In this document: positions 1 through 9,437 of the stretch, piece by piece
How positions within the stretch are numbered: the stretch's first letter is position 1
Layout of the letters: each line of letters begins with the position of its first letter
Assembly: GCF_900473935.1 (NCBI RefSeq)
Contig: NZ_UCNN01000024.1
Span: 1-37,655, forward strand
Source of the DNA: Synechococcus sp. UW105
GTDB taxonomy: Bacteria; Cyanobacteriota; Cyanobacteriia; PCC-6307; Cyanobiaceae
DNA length: 37,655 bases
Reading direction: 5' to 3'
The notes under the pieces: generated by a model
Told to the model about the DNA's origin: nothing
Seen by the model: the letters and a program-made list of their open reading frames with translations, nothing else
Database searches by the model: none
Made by a program: the position numbers and the translations under genes

Positions 1-1388
1 GCCGCGTTGACGGTCTGGAAGCTCGCGTTGGCGAACTGGAAGCCACCCAGTTCTCCACCACCACCAAGCTGAAGGGCAAGACCACCTTCGTGATGGGCGC
101 CACCAGCGCTGGCGGTGATAGCGGCTACAAGTTTTACCGAGGTGCTGTACGCGATACGAACGCCTTCGATAAGAAAGGAACGAAGGGCGGCGCCGATGCC
201 TACAACCGCAATTTCGGGGCGTTCACCTTTAACTACGACCAGCGCCTCGTCTTTGACACCAGCTTCACCGGTAAAGACAAGCTGCGTGCCCGTCTGCGTG
301 CCGGTAACTTCGTCAAAAAGTCGAACGCTTTTTCTGGAGCTGGCGTCAACCTGGCGGCTCTCGATGTCGCGACCGATTCTGGTGCTGGCGGCACGAGCAA
401 TGCGGTGATGCTTGATCGTTTGTTCTACAAGTTCCCGGTTGGTAAAGAGTTCACCGTGATTGCCGGTGCGATCGCCCGTAACACCGAGTCGCTGGCTGTT
501 TGGCCCTCTGTGTACAACAAAGGTGGCGCCAAGATCCTTGACTGGACTGCTCTGATGGGCACCAGTGGTGTTTACAACAAGGAGACCGGTCAGCTCATCG
601 GTGCTTATTGGAAGCAAAAGGTGAACAAGGGCGACAACGCCTTCAGCGTGTCGGTCAACTACGTCGCTGATGACAAAAACGGCAACGACTCCAATGCCCG
701 CAAAGGCGGCTTCATGACCGACAACTCCGAGGCGAGCCTGTTGGCTCAGCTTGGCTATGCCGGTCCTGAGTGGGGTCTTGCCTTCGGTTATCGCTACGGC
801 CAGTGCGACAGCGGCAATGGCCTGCGACGCGGCACCGAGTTTGCCAAGAACAACACTTGGAACAACAACTGTGTCGCTAAAAACGAGCAAGGTAAGCTCA
901 AGCGTTTCGACAGTAGTTCTAATAGCTATGCGCTGAACGCCTACTGGCAGCCCGATGAAGCTGGCTGGATCCCATCGATTTCAGCTGGTTGGGCCTTGAA
1001 TAACGTCAGCGCTGATCGGCTGGTCGAGGGCTCCCCAGTGGATACCCAGAGCTGGATGGTTGGTCTGAAGTGGGAGGATGTGTTCCTCCAAGGCAACGAC
1101 ATGGGCTTTGCTGTTGGTCAGCCCACCTTCGCCACCAGTGTGAAGGACTGTTCCAAGGCCTCTAAGAAAGCCGGCACCTGCAGTGAAACGCCTTTCGATG
1201 GCAATTATGTCTTCGAGTGGTACTACAACTTCAAGGTGACCGATAACATCGCCATCACTCCTTCTGTCTTCTATCTGTCCCGCCCGATGGGTCAGTACAC
1301 CAACAACCTGGTGAAGAAAGGCGGCGGCGGCTATGACGGTCAGTTCAATGTGTTTGGTGGTTTGGTTCAGACCACCTTCAAGTTCTGA
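1..1388 (+). CDS. Cyanobacterial outer-membrane porin (SLH/OprB-type), 5' truncated by window edge
   Basis: The frame is open from base 3 and runs about 460 codons to TGA at 1386-1388; the true start lies before the window. The first visible residues (RVDGLEARVGELEA) read as the coiled coil that links an N-terminal SLH domain to the barrel in cyanobacterial porins of the Som/OprB type. The rest alternates short aromatic/polar strands with Gly/Asn/Asp/Lys-rich loops and ends in TTFKF; a terminal Phe is the usual outer-membrane barrel signature. Two loops each hold a close Cys pair (around bases 805-872 and 1147-1182), which could form loop disulfides. Its inferred role is passive uptake of ions and small solutes through the outer membrane. 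The SLH part cannot be seen here, so the family call rests on linker, barrel pattern and C-terminus. Confidence 0.88.
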   Translation, partial: RVDGLEARVGELEATQFSTTTKLKGKTTFVMGATSAGGDSGYKFYRGAVRDTNAFDKKGTKGGADAYNRNFGAFTFNYDQRLVFDTSFTGKDKLRARLRAGNFVKKSNAFSGAGVNLAALDVATDSGAGGTSNAVMLDRLFYKFPVGKEFTVIAGAIARNTESLAVWPSVYNKGGAKILDWTALMGTSGVYNKETGQLIGAYWKQKVNKGDNAFSVSVNYVADDKNGNDSNARKGGFMTDNSEASLLAQLGYAGPEWGLAFGYRYGQCDSGNGLRRGTEFAKNNTWNNNCVAKNEQGKLKRFDSSSNSYALNAYWQPDEAGWIPSISAGWALNNVSADRLVEGSPVDTQSWMVGLKWEDVFLQGNDMGFAVGQPTFATSVKDCSKASKKAGTCSETPFDGNYVFEWYYNFKVTDNIAITPSVFYLSRPMGQYTNNLVKKGGGGYDGQFNVFGGLVQTTFKF

Positions 1389-1401
1389 TCTGATGTTGTA
1401 A

Positions 1402-1430
1402 GTGGAATCCCTCGTTTGGTGGGATTCCAC
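1402..1430 (+). repeat. Perfect 10-bp inverted repeat after the porin stop
   Basis: GTGGAATCCC (1402-1411) and its exact complement (1421-1430) flank a 9-base loop, starting 14 bases after the porin stop. No T-run follows, so it is not a classical intrinsic terminator. It may protect the 3' end of the porin mRNA or act together with the terminator at 1451. Confidence 0.6.
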
Positions 1431-1450
1431 CTCATGACTCCTCATCATTT

Positions 1451-1475
1451 AGCCCTCCTTTTGGAGGGCTTTTTG
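1451..1475 (+). terminator. Rho-independent terminator of the porin gene
   Basis: AGCCCTCC (1451-1458) pairs perfectly with GGAGGGCT (1463-1470) around a TTTT loop, and TTTT follows at 1471-1474. It is the second hairpin after the porin gene, about 60 bases past the stop. No plus-strand gene begins until 1707. Confidence 0.88.
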
Positions 1476-1706
1476 ATGGCTGCAAAGCCAGATTGGCTTT
1501 GCTTTGTTTCCGCAAAGTTTCTGTTGATTGCAGCTCATCCCTGCCCAGCGTGCCATCTACATCAGGCCAGATCTTTTTTGCCCTTCATCACAGATTGAGC
1601 CTGGTTTTTGCGCAGTCTGCCAACACGAAGCATCTGCTTTCGCTTCCTATATTGAGCTGGCCATTCATTCCTGCAGATCAGGGGTCTGGTCTGTTTGGAT
1701 AACGGC

Positions 1707-2675
1707 ATGGTGATCGCAGCCGATATCACGGCCCTTGTGGGCCGCACGCCGCTGGTGCGCCTCAACCGTCTGCCGGCGGCCAGTGGCTGTGGGGCGGAAG
1801 TGGTGGCCAAGCTGGAGAGCTTCAATCCCACGGCGTCGGTGAAAGATCGGATTGCAGGGGCGATGGTTCAAGCCGCCGAGGAGGAGGGCACGATCACGCC
1901 TGGTCGCACGGTGCTGGTGGAGCCCACGAGCGGTAACACCGGGATTGCCCTGGCCATGGTGGCTGCGGCGCGTGGGTATCGCTTGATTCTCACCATGCCC
2001 GACACGATGAGCACCGAACGCAGGGCGATGTTGCGCGCTTATGGCGCTGAGCTGCAACTCACATCAGGCGATGAGGGGATTCAGGGGGCGATCGACTTGG
2101 CACGGGAGCTGGTTGAGGAGATCCCAGACGCCTATCTGCTTCAGCAGTTCTGTAATGCTGCCAATCCGGCGATTCACGAGCGAACCACCGCAGAGGAGAT
2201 CTGGGCCGATACCGATGGGAATCTCGATGTGCTCGTAGCGGGAGTAGGGACCGGTGGCACCATCACGGGCTGTGGTCGCTTGCTGAAGGCACGTCATCCC
2301 GCTCTCAAGGTGGTGGCAGTCGAGCCCGCTGGTAGTGCCGTGCTCAGCGGTCATTCCCCAGGCCCCCATCGCATTCAGGGCATCGGTGCAGGCTTTGTTC
2401 CCCCAGTGTTGGAGAGGGAGTTGATCGATGAGGTGATGGCGATTAGCGATGAGGAGGCCATGGTGATGGGCCGAAGGCTCGCCCGTGAGGAGGGGCTACT
2501 CAGTGGGGTGAGTAGCGGTGCTGCCATTGCCGCTGCTCTGAAGCTTGGCCAGCGTCCGGAGTTGCAGGGACGCCGGATCGTGGTGATCCTGGCCAGTTTT
2601 GGTGAACGCTATCTCTCAACGCCGATGTTCAGTTCAGCGGCGCCGCTGCCGCCCCGTCGGGACGCTCACCTGTGA
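1707..2675 (+). CDS. cysK: Cysteine synthase A (O-acetylserine sulfhydrylase)
   Basis: PLP enzyme that makes L-cysteine from O-acetylserine and sulfide in the cytoplasm. The 322-residue product has the normal family length. The PLP lysine is Lys46 in NPTASVKDR. The substrate/cofactor loop PTSGNTG lies at about 73-79, and a GVGTGGT phosphate-binding loop is in the second half. The ATG at 1707 was chosen because [19 protein letters not shown] begins like other CysK proteins; an in-frame TTG at 1695 would add four residues. The stop overlaps the next start by four bases (GTGA), so it is probably cotranscribed with the J-domain gene. A TATATT at 1648-1653 could be a -10 box, but I see no matching -35. 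No cysE is in view. Confidence 0.95.
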   Translation: MVIAADITALVGRTPLVRLNRLPAASGCGAEVVAKLESFNPTASVKDRIAGAMVQAAEEEGTITPGRTVLVEPTSGNTGIALAMVAAARGYRLILTMPDTMSTERRAMLRAYGAELQLTSGDEGIQGAIDLARELVEEIPDAYLLQQFCNAANPAIHERTTAEEIWADTDGNLDVLVAGVGTGGTITGCGRLLKARHPALKVVAVEPAGSAVLSGHSPGPHRIQGIGAGFVPPVLERELIDEVMAISDEEAMVMGRRLAREEGLLSGVSSGAAIAAALKLGQRPELQGRRIVVILASFGERYLSTPMFSSAAPLPPRRDAHL

Positions 2676-3388
2676 GTCCCACCGGATCACAGCAGGCGGG
2701 GCGTGGGGATCCCTATGCCGTCCTCGAGGTGTCGAGCCAGGCGAGTCAAGCTGAGATCAAGGCTGCCTATCGCCGTTTGGTGAAGCAGCACCACCCCGAT
2801 GCAGGTGGCGATAGCGAGCGGATCCTGGAGCTCAACGCTGCTTGGGAAGTGCTGGGGGATGCCGAGCGCCGTCGTCAGTTCGAGCGTGATCGTGTGCAGG
2901 GATGCGAGGAGGCCCGTCGCCGTGGGGCCCGCAATGCCCAAGCCAGCAGTGCCGCCCGTGCCGCCAGTGGTCAGGGAGCAGCTGCCGATGATGCAATCGT
3001 GCAGTGGCTGCAGCGGGTGTATGCCCCGATCGATCGTCTGCTGTCACAGGTGATCAATCCTTTTCCTGATCAGTTGCGGGCACTGTCTGCAGATCCCTAT
3101 GACGACACACTGATGGAGGCCTTCTGTGCCTACATCGAAACGAGTCAGCAGAAGCTGGAGAAGGTGAAGACGCTCTATCAGTCCCTGCCGGTGCCGGCAT
3201 CCGTTCGCGGTTTTGGTTTGAGCCTCTATCACTGCCTCTCTCAGGTTGAGGATGCGATCACCGAGCTTGAGCGATACACGATGGGGTACGTGGATAACTA
3301 CCTCCACGACGGCCGCGAGATGCTGCGAGAGGCCAAGCAACGTCGTCACCGTCTGCAGCAGGAACGTCGACGTCTGGAGATCACTTGA
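2672..3388 (+). CDS. J-domain (DnaJ-like) co-chaperone
   Basis: The N-terminal third is a J domain: [13 protein letters not shown] opens helix I, and the HPD tripeptide that stimulates DnaK/Hsp70 ATPase is at 41-43 (KQHHPDAGG). The G/F and zinc-finger regions of true DnaJ are absent, so this is a type III J-protein. The remainder is Ala/Arg-rich, then helical with a strongly basic end (around 215-235) likely to form coiled coil. Its client is unknown. The start is GTG at 2672, overlapping the cysK stop by four bases, and its own TGA overlaps the next ATG by one base. The three genes therefore look translationally coupled. Confidence 0.88.
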   Translation: MSPTGSQQAGRGDPYAVLEVSSQASQAEIKAAYRRLVKQHHPDAGGDSERILELNAAWEVLGDAERRRQFERDRVQGCEEARRRGARNAQASSAARAASGQGAAADDAIVQWLQRVYAPIDRLLSQVINPFPDQLRALSADPYDDTLMEAFCAYIETSQQKLEKVKTLYQSLPVPASVRGFGLSLYHCLSQVEDAITELERYTMGYVDNYLHDGREMLREAKQRRHRLQQERRRLEIT

Positions 3389-5490
3389 TGGCTGTCTGGC
3401 CGTTCCGGTTGTTGTTGTTGTTGCTCTGGCTGCTTTCCACTGCCGCAGATCGTGGGTGGTGGATTTGGTTTGACGGCATCCCTGCCTGGGATCAGGCCGA
3501 CTATCTCAACAGCGCTCTCGACCATGGCCGGGCCTTGGGGCTGCTGCCCGGTGGCGGCTGGCAGGGGTGGGCGGCACTGCTGGATCTTTCTCCCAAGATT
3601 CCGCCGTTGGCGTCGCTGGTGAATGGCACGGTGATGGCTGTGGCCGGTGATTCACCGGTGCAGGCGGCCTGGAGCCTCAGTCTCTGGCACGGGGTGTTGT
3701 TGCTGGCAGTGACGGCCTGGGCTCTGGAGCTACGGCGCCCCCGTGCCATGGCGCGGGGCTTCGCGCTGCTTGCAGCAGCACTGGTGGCACTTGCACCAGC
3801 CCTGCTTGAGTTGCGCAGTGACTACGTGCTGGAGCTGCCACTGACGGCAACGGTGACTCTCGCCCTCTGGCGGCTGGGCTGTTGGTGGAATCCCAAGACC
3901 GGTGGGAGCTGGATGCAGGCGTTGCTTGCGGCCCTGGCTTGTTTGTTGGCTTTGCTGGTGAAGCAGAGCGCTCTGCTGGTGCTGCTGCCTGTGCTGGCCT
4001 GGGTGGCTGTGCAGGCCCTATGCCGTGGTCATGGCCGCCGCTTGCAGTTGCTGGTTGGTGCGGGTGTGATCTTGATCGGTCTCTTCCCCTGGCTGCAGCA
4101 CAACTGGATCACCACCCTGGGTGGCACCAATCGGGCCGTCCTTGAATCGGCCGCGCGGGAGGGAGATCCAGGCCCTTGGTCGGTGCAGGGCTGGCTTTGG
4201 TACCCCCGCTTGCTGCCCGCTCAGCTGGGGGTTGTGATGCTTGCAGTGGGCCTGGCGGGCTTGCTGCTTTGGTTCTGGTGGCACTGGCAGGGGCGCCGCC
4301 ATCCTTCAGATCGGTTGATGACGCTTGGTCAGGATGATTCCTTGGCCTGGCGCTGGTTGCTGATCAGTTTGGTTGTTGGTTGGGTGTTCACAGGCTTGAG
4401 TCCCAATAAGGACGACCGCTATATCGCTCCTCTGCTGCCGCCGCTGCTGTTGCTGCTGGCACGGGGCTGGTGGCAGTGGGGGTTGTGGCTGGAGCAGCGC
4501 TGGCCGCGCCGGTCGCCCTGGTTGGCTTCGGGGCTGTTGTTGTTGGGGCTTGGTGCCAGTGTCCAAGCAGGGGCAGCAGCCCAGTTGGCACGTTTGAACG
4601 AACGGACGACGGGGCCGTTGGAAGCGATTGTGGGCCGGGCCGGTGGTGCCACCCCTGGGGCAGAGCCCACCACCCTGATCGTGGTCCCGAGTACAGCTGA
4701 CCTCAATCAGCACAACGTCAGTTATTACGGCCGTCGCCGGGGCGGTCAGCTGGTGGGGCGTCAGTTGGGGAGCAGTCGCCGTGATCTGCAGCCCGTGCTT
4801 GACCATGCTCAGTGGGTTCTGCTTGCGGAAGGGGATCAGGGCTCCGTGCGCAAGAGTGCGCTCAAGCTGGATCGTGCGGTACGAGACAGCGGTGTGTTTG
4901 CGCTGGTGCAGCAGTTCCCGCGCCCTGGTGGCGATAGCTATTCGCTTTGGCGCCGCCGCAGTGATCAAGCTGCAGCTCCAGGATTCGCCCATCGCTTCCC
5001 CGGCCTCGCCGCTGGTTTGGCAGCCGGGCCGGAAGGTCTCGATCCCCTGTTTAATGCGGTGGCAATCGAACACATGCTTGACGGCCATTTCCTCTACCGA
5101 GACCGGGTGCGCCGCGAGGCCTTGCACAGGCTTGCCCTTGATGCGAACGACCTGGAGGCCCGGTGGAGTCTGGCCTTGTTGGCGGTGCTCGCTAATCGAC
5201 CTGTTGAGGCCTCAGCTCAATTTGCAGTATTGGAGCAGGCCTTGCCCGCCAGCCCTTGGCCCAGTGCTTACCGGGCTGTGGTGACATTGGCGGGATGGAA
5301 TCCCTGGCAGGCTGCCGCGATCACCTCTGAAGCCCGCCGTCGGCATGGCGATCAACCTCTACTGATCGCTCTCGATGATCTCAGCGCCGTGCTGGCAGGG
5401 GCGATCTGGCGCCTACCTTCGGCATGGCAGTCCATCCCCCAGGCTGTGCAGAGCGTGGAGACGCAACTTCAGGAGAAGGCCTCAAGCTGA
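3388..5490 (+). CDS. GT-C type membrane glycosyltransferase (GT39/ArnT-like) with helical C-terminal domain
   Basis: A 700-residue integral membrane protein. Its first half has about ten hydrophobic Leu/Trp-rich segments. After the first helix, the extracytoplasmic loop carries acidic residues in PAWDQADYL (Asp35, Asp38), the position where GT-C enzymes of the PMT/ArnT type keep their catalytic acidic residue. A soluble region follows around 430-540, and the last ~150 residues look like TPR-type helical pairs. Such enzymes transfer sugars from polyprenyl-phosphate donors on the outer face of the membrane; the acceptor here is unknown. ATG at 3388 overlaps the upstream TGA by one base; a TTG codon directly before it is a less likely start. 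The 3' end overlaps ndhO on the other strand by 22 bases. Confidence 0.8.
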   Translation: MAVWPFRLLLLLLWLLSTAADRGWWIWFDGIPAWDQADYLNSALDHGRALGLLPGGGWQGWAALLDLSPKIPPLASLVNGTVMAVAGDSPVQAAWSLSLWHGVLLLAVTAWALELRRPRAMARGFALLAAALVALAPALLELRSDYVLELPLTATVTLALWRLGCWWNPKTGGSWMQALLAALACLLALLVKQSALLVLLPVLAWVAVQALCRGHGRRLQLLVGAGVILIGLFPWLQHNWITTLGGTNRAVLESAAREGDPGPWSVQGWLWYPRLLPAQLGVVMLAVGLAGLLLWFWWHWQGRRHPSDRLMTLGQDDSLAWRWLLISLVVGWVFTGLSPNKDDRYIAPLLPPLLLLLARGWWQWGLWLEQRWPRRSPWLASGLLLLGLGASVQAGAAAQLARLNERTTGPLEAIVGRAGGATPGAEPTTLIVVPSTADLNQHNVSYYGRRRGGQLVGRQLGSSRRDLQPVLDHAQWVLLAEGDQGSVRKSALKLDRAVRDSGVFALVQQFPRPGGDSYSLWRRRSDQAAAPGFAHRFPGLAAGLAAGPEGLDPLFNAVAIEHMLDGHFLYRDRVRREALHRLALDANDLEARWSLALLAVLANRPVEASAQFAVLEQALPASPWPSAYRAVVTLAGWNPWQAAAITSEARRRHGDQPLLIALDDLSAVLAGAIWRLPSAWQSIPQAVQSVETQLQEKASS

Positions 5491-5723
5491 GCCAGTTTCA
5501 GCCACACGTCTGGCACTGGACGGCGCCAGCGCACCTGGGCGTAATCGCCCTTGACAACAAGGATCTCGCCCGGTCCTTCAAAGATGTAGGCGGGCGGTAT
5601 AGGGTCGCTGGCTCCTGCCTCGACGCTGCCGCTGTAGGCCTCACGCTTGACGCGAACCAGAGCCCCTTTCTTGAGAGCAACGGGCTTGGCTTTGGCTGGC
5701 GCCGCAGTATCGGTTTCGGCCAT
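5469..5723 (-). CDS. ndhO: NAD(P)H-quinone oxidoreductase subunit O
   Basis: Small peripheral subunit of the cyanobacterial/chloroplast NDH-1 complex, which carries out cyclic electron flow and respiration on the thylakoid membrane. The product is 84 residues: an Ala/Lys/Pro-rich N-terminus, then [14 protein letters not shown], a [10 protein letters not shown] segment and [18 protein letters not shown], the typical NdhO core. ATG at 5723 was chosen over upstream in-frame codons because it gives the usual family length. It stands alone on this strand, divergent from the antiporter and converging with the glycosyltransferase gene, whose last 22 bases it overlaps. Confidence 0.93.
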   Translation of the reverse strand: MAETDTAAPAKAKPVALKKGALVRVKREAYSGSVEAGASDPIPPAYIFEGPGEILVVKGDYAQVRWRRPVPDVWLKLAQLEAFS

Positions 5724-5782
5724 CAAGAGGAGGCGATCAGACCGCCAGGCTAGAACCAACCCATCTGCCCTAGGCCGAAGGC

Positions 5783-7036
5783 TTGACCCATCAACTTGCG
5801 ATTTACCTGCTTGTCTTCGGTGGATTGTTGTTGCTGGCGGTGCTGCTTGACGATCTGGCCGCACGGATTCGCATGCCTGGCGTGCTGATGGTGCTGCTTC
5901 TTGGCTTGTTGATTGACAACAAGCTGGATGGCGCGACCACCCTGCTGTCTTTGGATCAAGCCAAGCAGATCACCCAGGCAGCATTGGTGCTTGTGCTCTT
6001 CTTTGGGGGCCTAACCACTAACTGGGCGGAGGTTCGTCGGGTGATCCGCCCGGCAGCCCGTCTGGCCACCCTTGGCGTGGTGTTGACGTCGCTGATGATC
6101 GCGGCGGTGCTGCTTGGTTTTGGTCTTGCCGAAGGCCAGAGCGTTTGGATGAGCCTGCTGCCTAAAGCTCTGTTTGTCGGGGCGATGGTCGGCAGCACTG
6201 ATGCCTCTGCAGTGCTGGCGTTACTTCGTCCCCTGGAGGGCCGCCTGCCCAAACCCCTGCTCGATCTGATTGAGATCGAATCGGGCTTCAACGACCCGAT
6301 GGCGGTGGTGCTGGCGGGACTCGCTTTGGCTCTAGCAGGCGGCGGTGGTTTTACGTCGGGGGAACTGGTGATCACGGTGTTGCGCCAGTTTCTGTTGGGC
6401 ACGATGTTGGGCTTCGTGGGTGGCAGCCTCACCGTGCAGCTGCTTGGCAGTCGGCTCAGCCTGAACCACAGCACGATGCTGCCGGTGGTGAGTCTGGCTT
6501 TGTTGCTCGTGCTCACCGGCGGCACGACTTTGCTTGGTGGTAGTGCGCTGTTGGCTGCCTATGTCGCTGGTTTGGTGTTAGGCAATGGCCCCAGCCTGGA
6601 TCAGGAAGTGCTGGAGGAAGCCCATGCCAGCTTCGCGAAAATGGCGGAGCTGCTGCTGTTCCTTTGCATGGGCTTGGTGGTGAATCCTCAGAATGTGGTG
6701 TATGCCGCCGGCTGGGGCTTGCTGCTGTTTCTGATCATGCAGCTGGTGCGCTACTTGATCGTGCAGGTTTTGCTTCTGCGAACGGAGTTTTCGGCCGAAC
6801 AGCGATTGTTCGTTGCCTCCGCAGGCTTGCGCGGTGCCGTTCCGATCGCCTTGGCGATCGATGCTTGGGCGTCTGGCGTCTCATGGGGAGTCGAGATGCC
6901 TCCCCTGGCGCTGGCGGTGGTGCTCTACGGATTGTTGATTCAAGGCTTCGGTCTGGTGCCCCTCGCGAGGCGCCTCAATCTCACACTGCCGATCGAGAGC
7001 AGTGCTGCAGTCACCGACACCACTTCTCCGCCTTAA
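5783..7036 (+). CDS. Cation:proton antiporter (CPA1/NhaP-like)
   Basis: A 417-residue polytopic membrane protein of 11-13 predicted helices. CPA1 signatures are GSTDASAV (Thr139-Asp140) and IEIESGFNDPMAV (Asn170-Asp171), the residue pairs that form the ion site in this family. The SSTD/ESGxNDPMA style resembles NhaP2/CvrA K+/H+ antiporters more than NhaA. A long C-terminal cytoplasmic domain such as TrkA-C is absent. It probably exchanges Na+ or K+ for H+, but the ion cannot be read from sequence. An in-frame TAG at 5771-5773 limits the start to TTG at 5783 or later; TTG keeps the full first helix, whereas the first ATG (about 5873) would cut it. Confidence 0.88.
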   Translation: MTHQLAIYLLVFGGLLLLAVLLDDLAARIRMPGVLMVLLLGLLIDNKLDGATTLLSLDQAKQITQAALVLVLFFGGLTTNWAEVRRVIRPAARLATLGVVLTSLMIAAVLLGFGLAEGQSVWMSLLPKALFVGAMVGSTDASAVLALLRPLEGRLPKPLLDLIEIESGFNDPMAVVLAGLALALAGGGGFTSGELVITVLRQFLLGTMLGFVGGSLTVQLLGSRLSLNHSTMLPVVSLALLLVLTGGTTLLGGSALLAAYVAGLVLGNGPSLDQEVLEEAHASFAKMAELLLFLCMGLVVNPQNVVYAAGWGLLLFLIMQLVRYLIVQVLLLRTEFSAEQRLFVASAGLRGAVPIALAIDAWASGVSWGVEMPPLALAVVLYGLLIQGFGLVPLARRLNLTLPIESSAAVTDTTSPP

Positions 7037-7066
7037 CCTGGCCCCTCTCCGTCCGCCCCCTTCCTC

Positions 7067-8008
7067 ATGCGTCTGCTGCTGCTCGGCTGCACCGGTTTGG
7101 TCGGGCGCGAATTGGTCCCCATCCTTTCGCAGGAGGGCCACCAGCTCACTGTGGTGAGCCGCCGGCCACGGGCGGCCGTGGCCTGGGCCACTGATCTTGG
7201 CCACGACTGGCTTCAGCTCGACCCAGCGCAGGCCTCGAACTGGGCTCAGGGTGGTGGGCTGCAGCAGGCGCTGGAGAACGCTGATGGTGTGGTCAATTTG
7301 GCTGGTGAGCCCATTGCTGAACAGCGCTGGACGGTGGCTCATCGACAGCTGCTGAACACCAGCCGTCTTGCAACAACCACTCATCTGGTTTCGGCGATGC
7401 AGCGGCTGGAGCAGCCGCCAGCGGTGTTGGTGAATGCTTCTGCAGTGGGCTTTTACGGCACCAGTGCAGAGGCCACCTTTGTGGAATCCAGCCCTGCTGG
7501 TGATGATCTGCTCGGCACCCTCTGCCGCGATTGGGAGACCGCCGCTAGCGGCCGGCCTGATCCCACCCGTCTGGTGGTCGTGCGTATCGGCATTGTGCTT
7601 GCCCCAGAGGGTGGAGCACTGGGCAAGATGCTGCCGGTGTTCCGCGCCGGTTTTGGCGGGCCGATCGGTTCAGGACGACAGTGGATGAGCTGGATTCATC
7701 GCACCGATCTGTGTCAGCTCATCCTGCGAGCCCTCACCGACAGCCGTTGGTCAGGTGTGGTGAATGGCGTCGCACCTGAGCCGGTGAGCATGGCCACCTT
7801 CGCCTCCACCTTGGGCCGTTGCTTGGGACGACCGAGCCTGCTTCCCGTGCCTGGGCCGGTGTTGCATCTTCTCCTTGGCGATGGTGCTCGCGTCGTCCTG
7901 GATGGTCAGCAGGTTCGATCAGAGCGTTTAGCTCAGTTGGGTTTTAGCTTCCGTTACCCCGATCTGTCTGAGGCCCTCGCCGCTGCCACCACGACGCGAT
8001 CCCGTTGA
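7067..8008 (+). CDS. TIGR01777-family NAD(P)-dependent epimerase-like protein
   Basis: A 313-residue short-chain dehydrogenase/epimerase-fold protein. The nucleotide-binding Rossmann loop is GCTGLVG at residues 7-13. NLAGEPIAEQRW and ASAVGFYG are conserved motifs of the TIGR01777 group (E. coli YfcH, chloroplast GIANT CHLOROPLAST 1/SulA-like). In plastids and cyanobacteria that group is linked to division-site control; the enzymatic activity is undefined. It starts at ATG 7067, 30 bases after the antiporter, so cotranscription is plausible. Its last 65 bases overlap the small membrane-protein gene on the other strand. Confidence 0.88.
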   Translation: MRLLLLGCTGLVGRELVPILSQEGHQLTVVSRRPRAAVAWATDLGHDWLQLDPAQASNWAQGGGLQQALENADGVVNLAGEPIAEQRWTVAHRQLLNTSRLATTTHLVSAMQRLEQPPAVLVNASAVGFYGTSAEATFVESSPAGDDLLGTLCRDWETAASGRPDPTRLVVVRIGIVLAPEGGALGKMLPVFRAGFGGPIGSGRQWMSWIHRTDLCQLILRALTDSRWSGVVNGVAPEPVSMATFASTLGRCLGRPSLLPVPGPVLHLLLGDGARVVLDGQQVRSERLAQLGFSFRYPDLSEALAAATTTRSR

Positions 8009-8219
8009 TCAGTGCTGCAGCGATTAAGAGCCCGATCGCGGGGGTGAACAGTGGATCCCAGAGCTGCTGGAAGGAGTGCATCGGCGCTTCGATGCCCTGG
8101 CTGCTCGCTACCACTGCAATGCCGAACCAGCCTGCCCCCGCAAGCACCACGAACACATCGAGCACCAGCAGCCTGTCCAGCCAGAGTTTCCAGATGGGTT
8201 GGTCTGTGGCGGAACTCAT
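7944..8219 (-). CDS. Small two-helix membrane protein, unknown function
   Basis: A 91-residue protein with two hydrophobic stretches: VLDVFVVLAGAGWFGIAVV near the start and a second around AIGLLIAAALINGIASWW. It ends in a short charged tail and has no motif I can assign. ATG at 8219 overlaps the stop of the LpxB-like gene (ATGA), which ties it to that operon and suggests a membrane or envelope role. The last 65 bases are antisense to the TIGR01777 gene. This looks like a conserved picocyanobacterial hypothetical gene; the operon linkage is the best evidence that it is real. Confidence 0.75.
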   Translation of the reverse strand: MSSATDQPIWKLWLDRLLVLDVFVVLAGAGWFGIAVVASSQGIEAPMHSFQQLWDPLFTPAIGLLIAAALINGIASWWQRRGPQTDRGNGS

Positions 8220-9436
8220 GGGTTGATGGAGAGGGAGGGCTGACTGGGGGCGAGCAGGTCGGTAATGGCGGAGGCCATGCGGTCGGCTCCCCCCATGCTG
8301 CCGAGCCGTTCTTCCGCCTGCTGGCGACACCGTTGCTGCAGGGTGTTGTCTTGTTCACTGCCTTCCAGTAGCTCCAGTGCGAGCTTTGCCGTGGCATCCA
8401 GAGTGGTCGGTTCTCCGCTGTCTCCCTTTGCACAGAACACGGTGGGGCCAAGCAATCTCCGCTGCGCTTCGGCGAAGTTGGCGGTGAATTGTGGCCCTTT
8501 GCCTGCGACTTGAAGCACCGGTTTGGCAAGCCCCACGGCCTGTTCGGCGGCTGTTCCTGCCATGGACATCACCAGGTTGGCGTTTTGCAGGACGGAGGCG
8601 AAAGCGCTGCGTTGCACCTCCACCCGCAAAGGTCCTTTGACGAGTGCGAGTTGATGCTCCGATCTGTGCATCTGCCAGGCATGGGGAGCGATCAGAGCCT
8701 GGAGCGCTGCATCGTCCACGCTTCGGATCAGGGCCAGGTCCACCGCCAGTTCCTGATTGCTGAACAGGTGGGTCGGCAGCCGCTGGATGACCTGTAATAG
8801 CAGCAGCAGGTTGTGCTCAAGTTCAGGCCTTCGGCTGCCGGGAAGCAGCGCGAGCCGGTGCCGCCGAGGCGGTCGTGGTGTTGCCGGAGCCAGCACTGGA
8901 TCCATAAAGGGATTGCCAAGAAAGCGCACTGGCCGGCCGAGTTGGCGGCTGAGATCTTCGGCGCTGAGCAGATCGCGGCTGTAGACCGCCAGGAAGCGCC
9001 CGCTGCTGAGGCAGTTGTCACAGGGCCAGGGCAGATTCAGACGACCCTCATAGTGGCTGGAATAGGCGACCAGATAGGTCGCCACTGGTCGGCCGCAGAG
9101 CCAGGCTGCCATGACCGGAATCACATCGCCGATCACCACCACGAGGGCATAGCGGCGGCGGATGCGGATCAGCCGCAGCAACGACTGGAGCAGATGCAGC
9201 ACCTGACCTTGGATCAGTTCGGTGAGACGGCCCCGCAGGCTGGTGTAGCCCAGCCCACCGGTGCTGAATTCACGTGTGTTTGCCATCAAGGGGATGCCTG
9301 CATCCCGATAGGGGTGGCCTCCGCCAACAAGCGGCAGGGCATCCACCTGGTGGCCGCAGCGTTGCAGTGCTTGGCCAAGCAACGCACCGGAGAGGTCTTC
9401 TCCATGACCGTTGCTCAACAGCAGCAGCCGCGCCAC
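8216..9436 (-). CDS. Lipid-A-disaccharide synthase-related glycosyltransferase (TIGR03492-type)
   Basis: A 406-residue GT-B-fold protein beginning RLLLLSNGHGEDLSG, the hallmark start of the LpxB-related cyanobacterial/plant family. Further marks are GNPFMDP, LLPGSRRPE (the nucleotide-sugar donor loop also seen in LpxB) and MAGTAAEQAVGLAKP near the C-terminus. True LpxB joins two acyl-glucosamines in lipid A. These paralogues are a separate group with undefined substrate, so I do not assign lpxB. The start is GTG at 9436, one base after the TPR gene's TGA; the stop overlaps the next ATG. It sits in the middle of the Fe-S carrier / TPR / this gene / small membrane protein cluster. Confidence 0.85.
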   Translation of the reverse strand: MARLLLLSNGHGEDLSGALLGQALQRCGHQVDALPLVGGGHPYRDAGIPLMANTREFSTGGLGYTSLRGRLTELIQGQVLHLLQSLLRLIRIRRRYALVVVIGDVIPVMAAWLCGRPVATYLVAYSSHYEGRLNLPWPCDNCLSSGRFLAVYSRDLLSAEDLSRQLGRPVRFLGNPFMDPVLAPATPRPPRRHRLALLPGSRRPELEHNLLLLLQVIQRLPTHLFSNQELAVDLALIRSVDDAALQALIAPHAWQMHRSEHQLALVKGPLRVEVQRSAFASVLQNANLVMSMAGTAAEQAVGLAKPVLQVAGKGPQFTANFAEAQRRLLGPTVFCAKGDSGEPTTLDATAKLALELLEGSEQDNTLQQRCRQQAEERLGSMGGADRMASAITDLLAPSQPSLSINP

Positions 9437-9437
9437 C

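Noticed and set aside
468-475. HIP1-like octamer GCGATCGC in the porin gene
   Set aside because: Only an isolated copy noted. HIP1 is common in many cyanobacteria and one copy carries no meaning here.
4306-5127. 273-codon open frame on the - strand inside the GT-C glycosyltransferase gene
   Set aside because: Gln/Pro/Arg-rich with no domain or hydrophobic pattern. It is the complement of a clearly coding membrane-protein sequence in GC-rich DNA.
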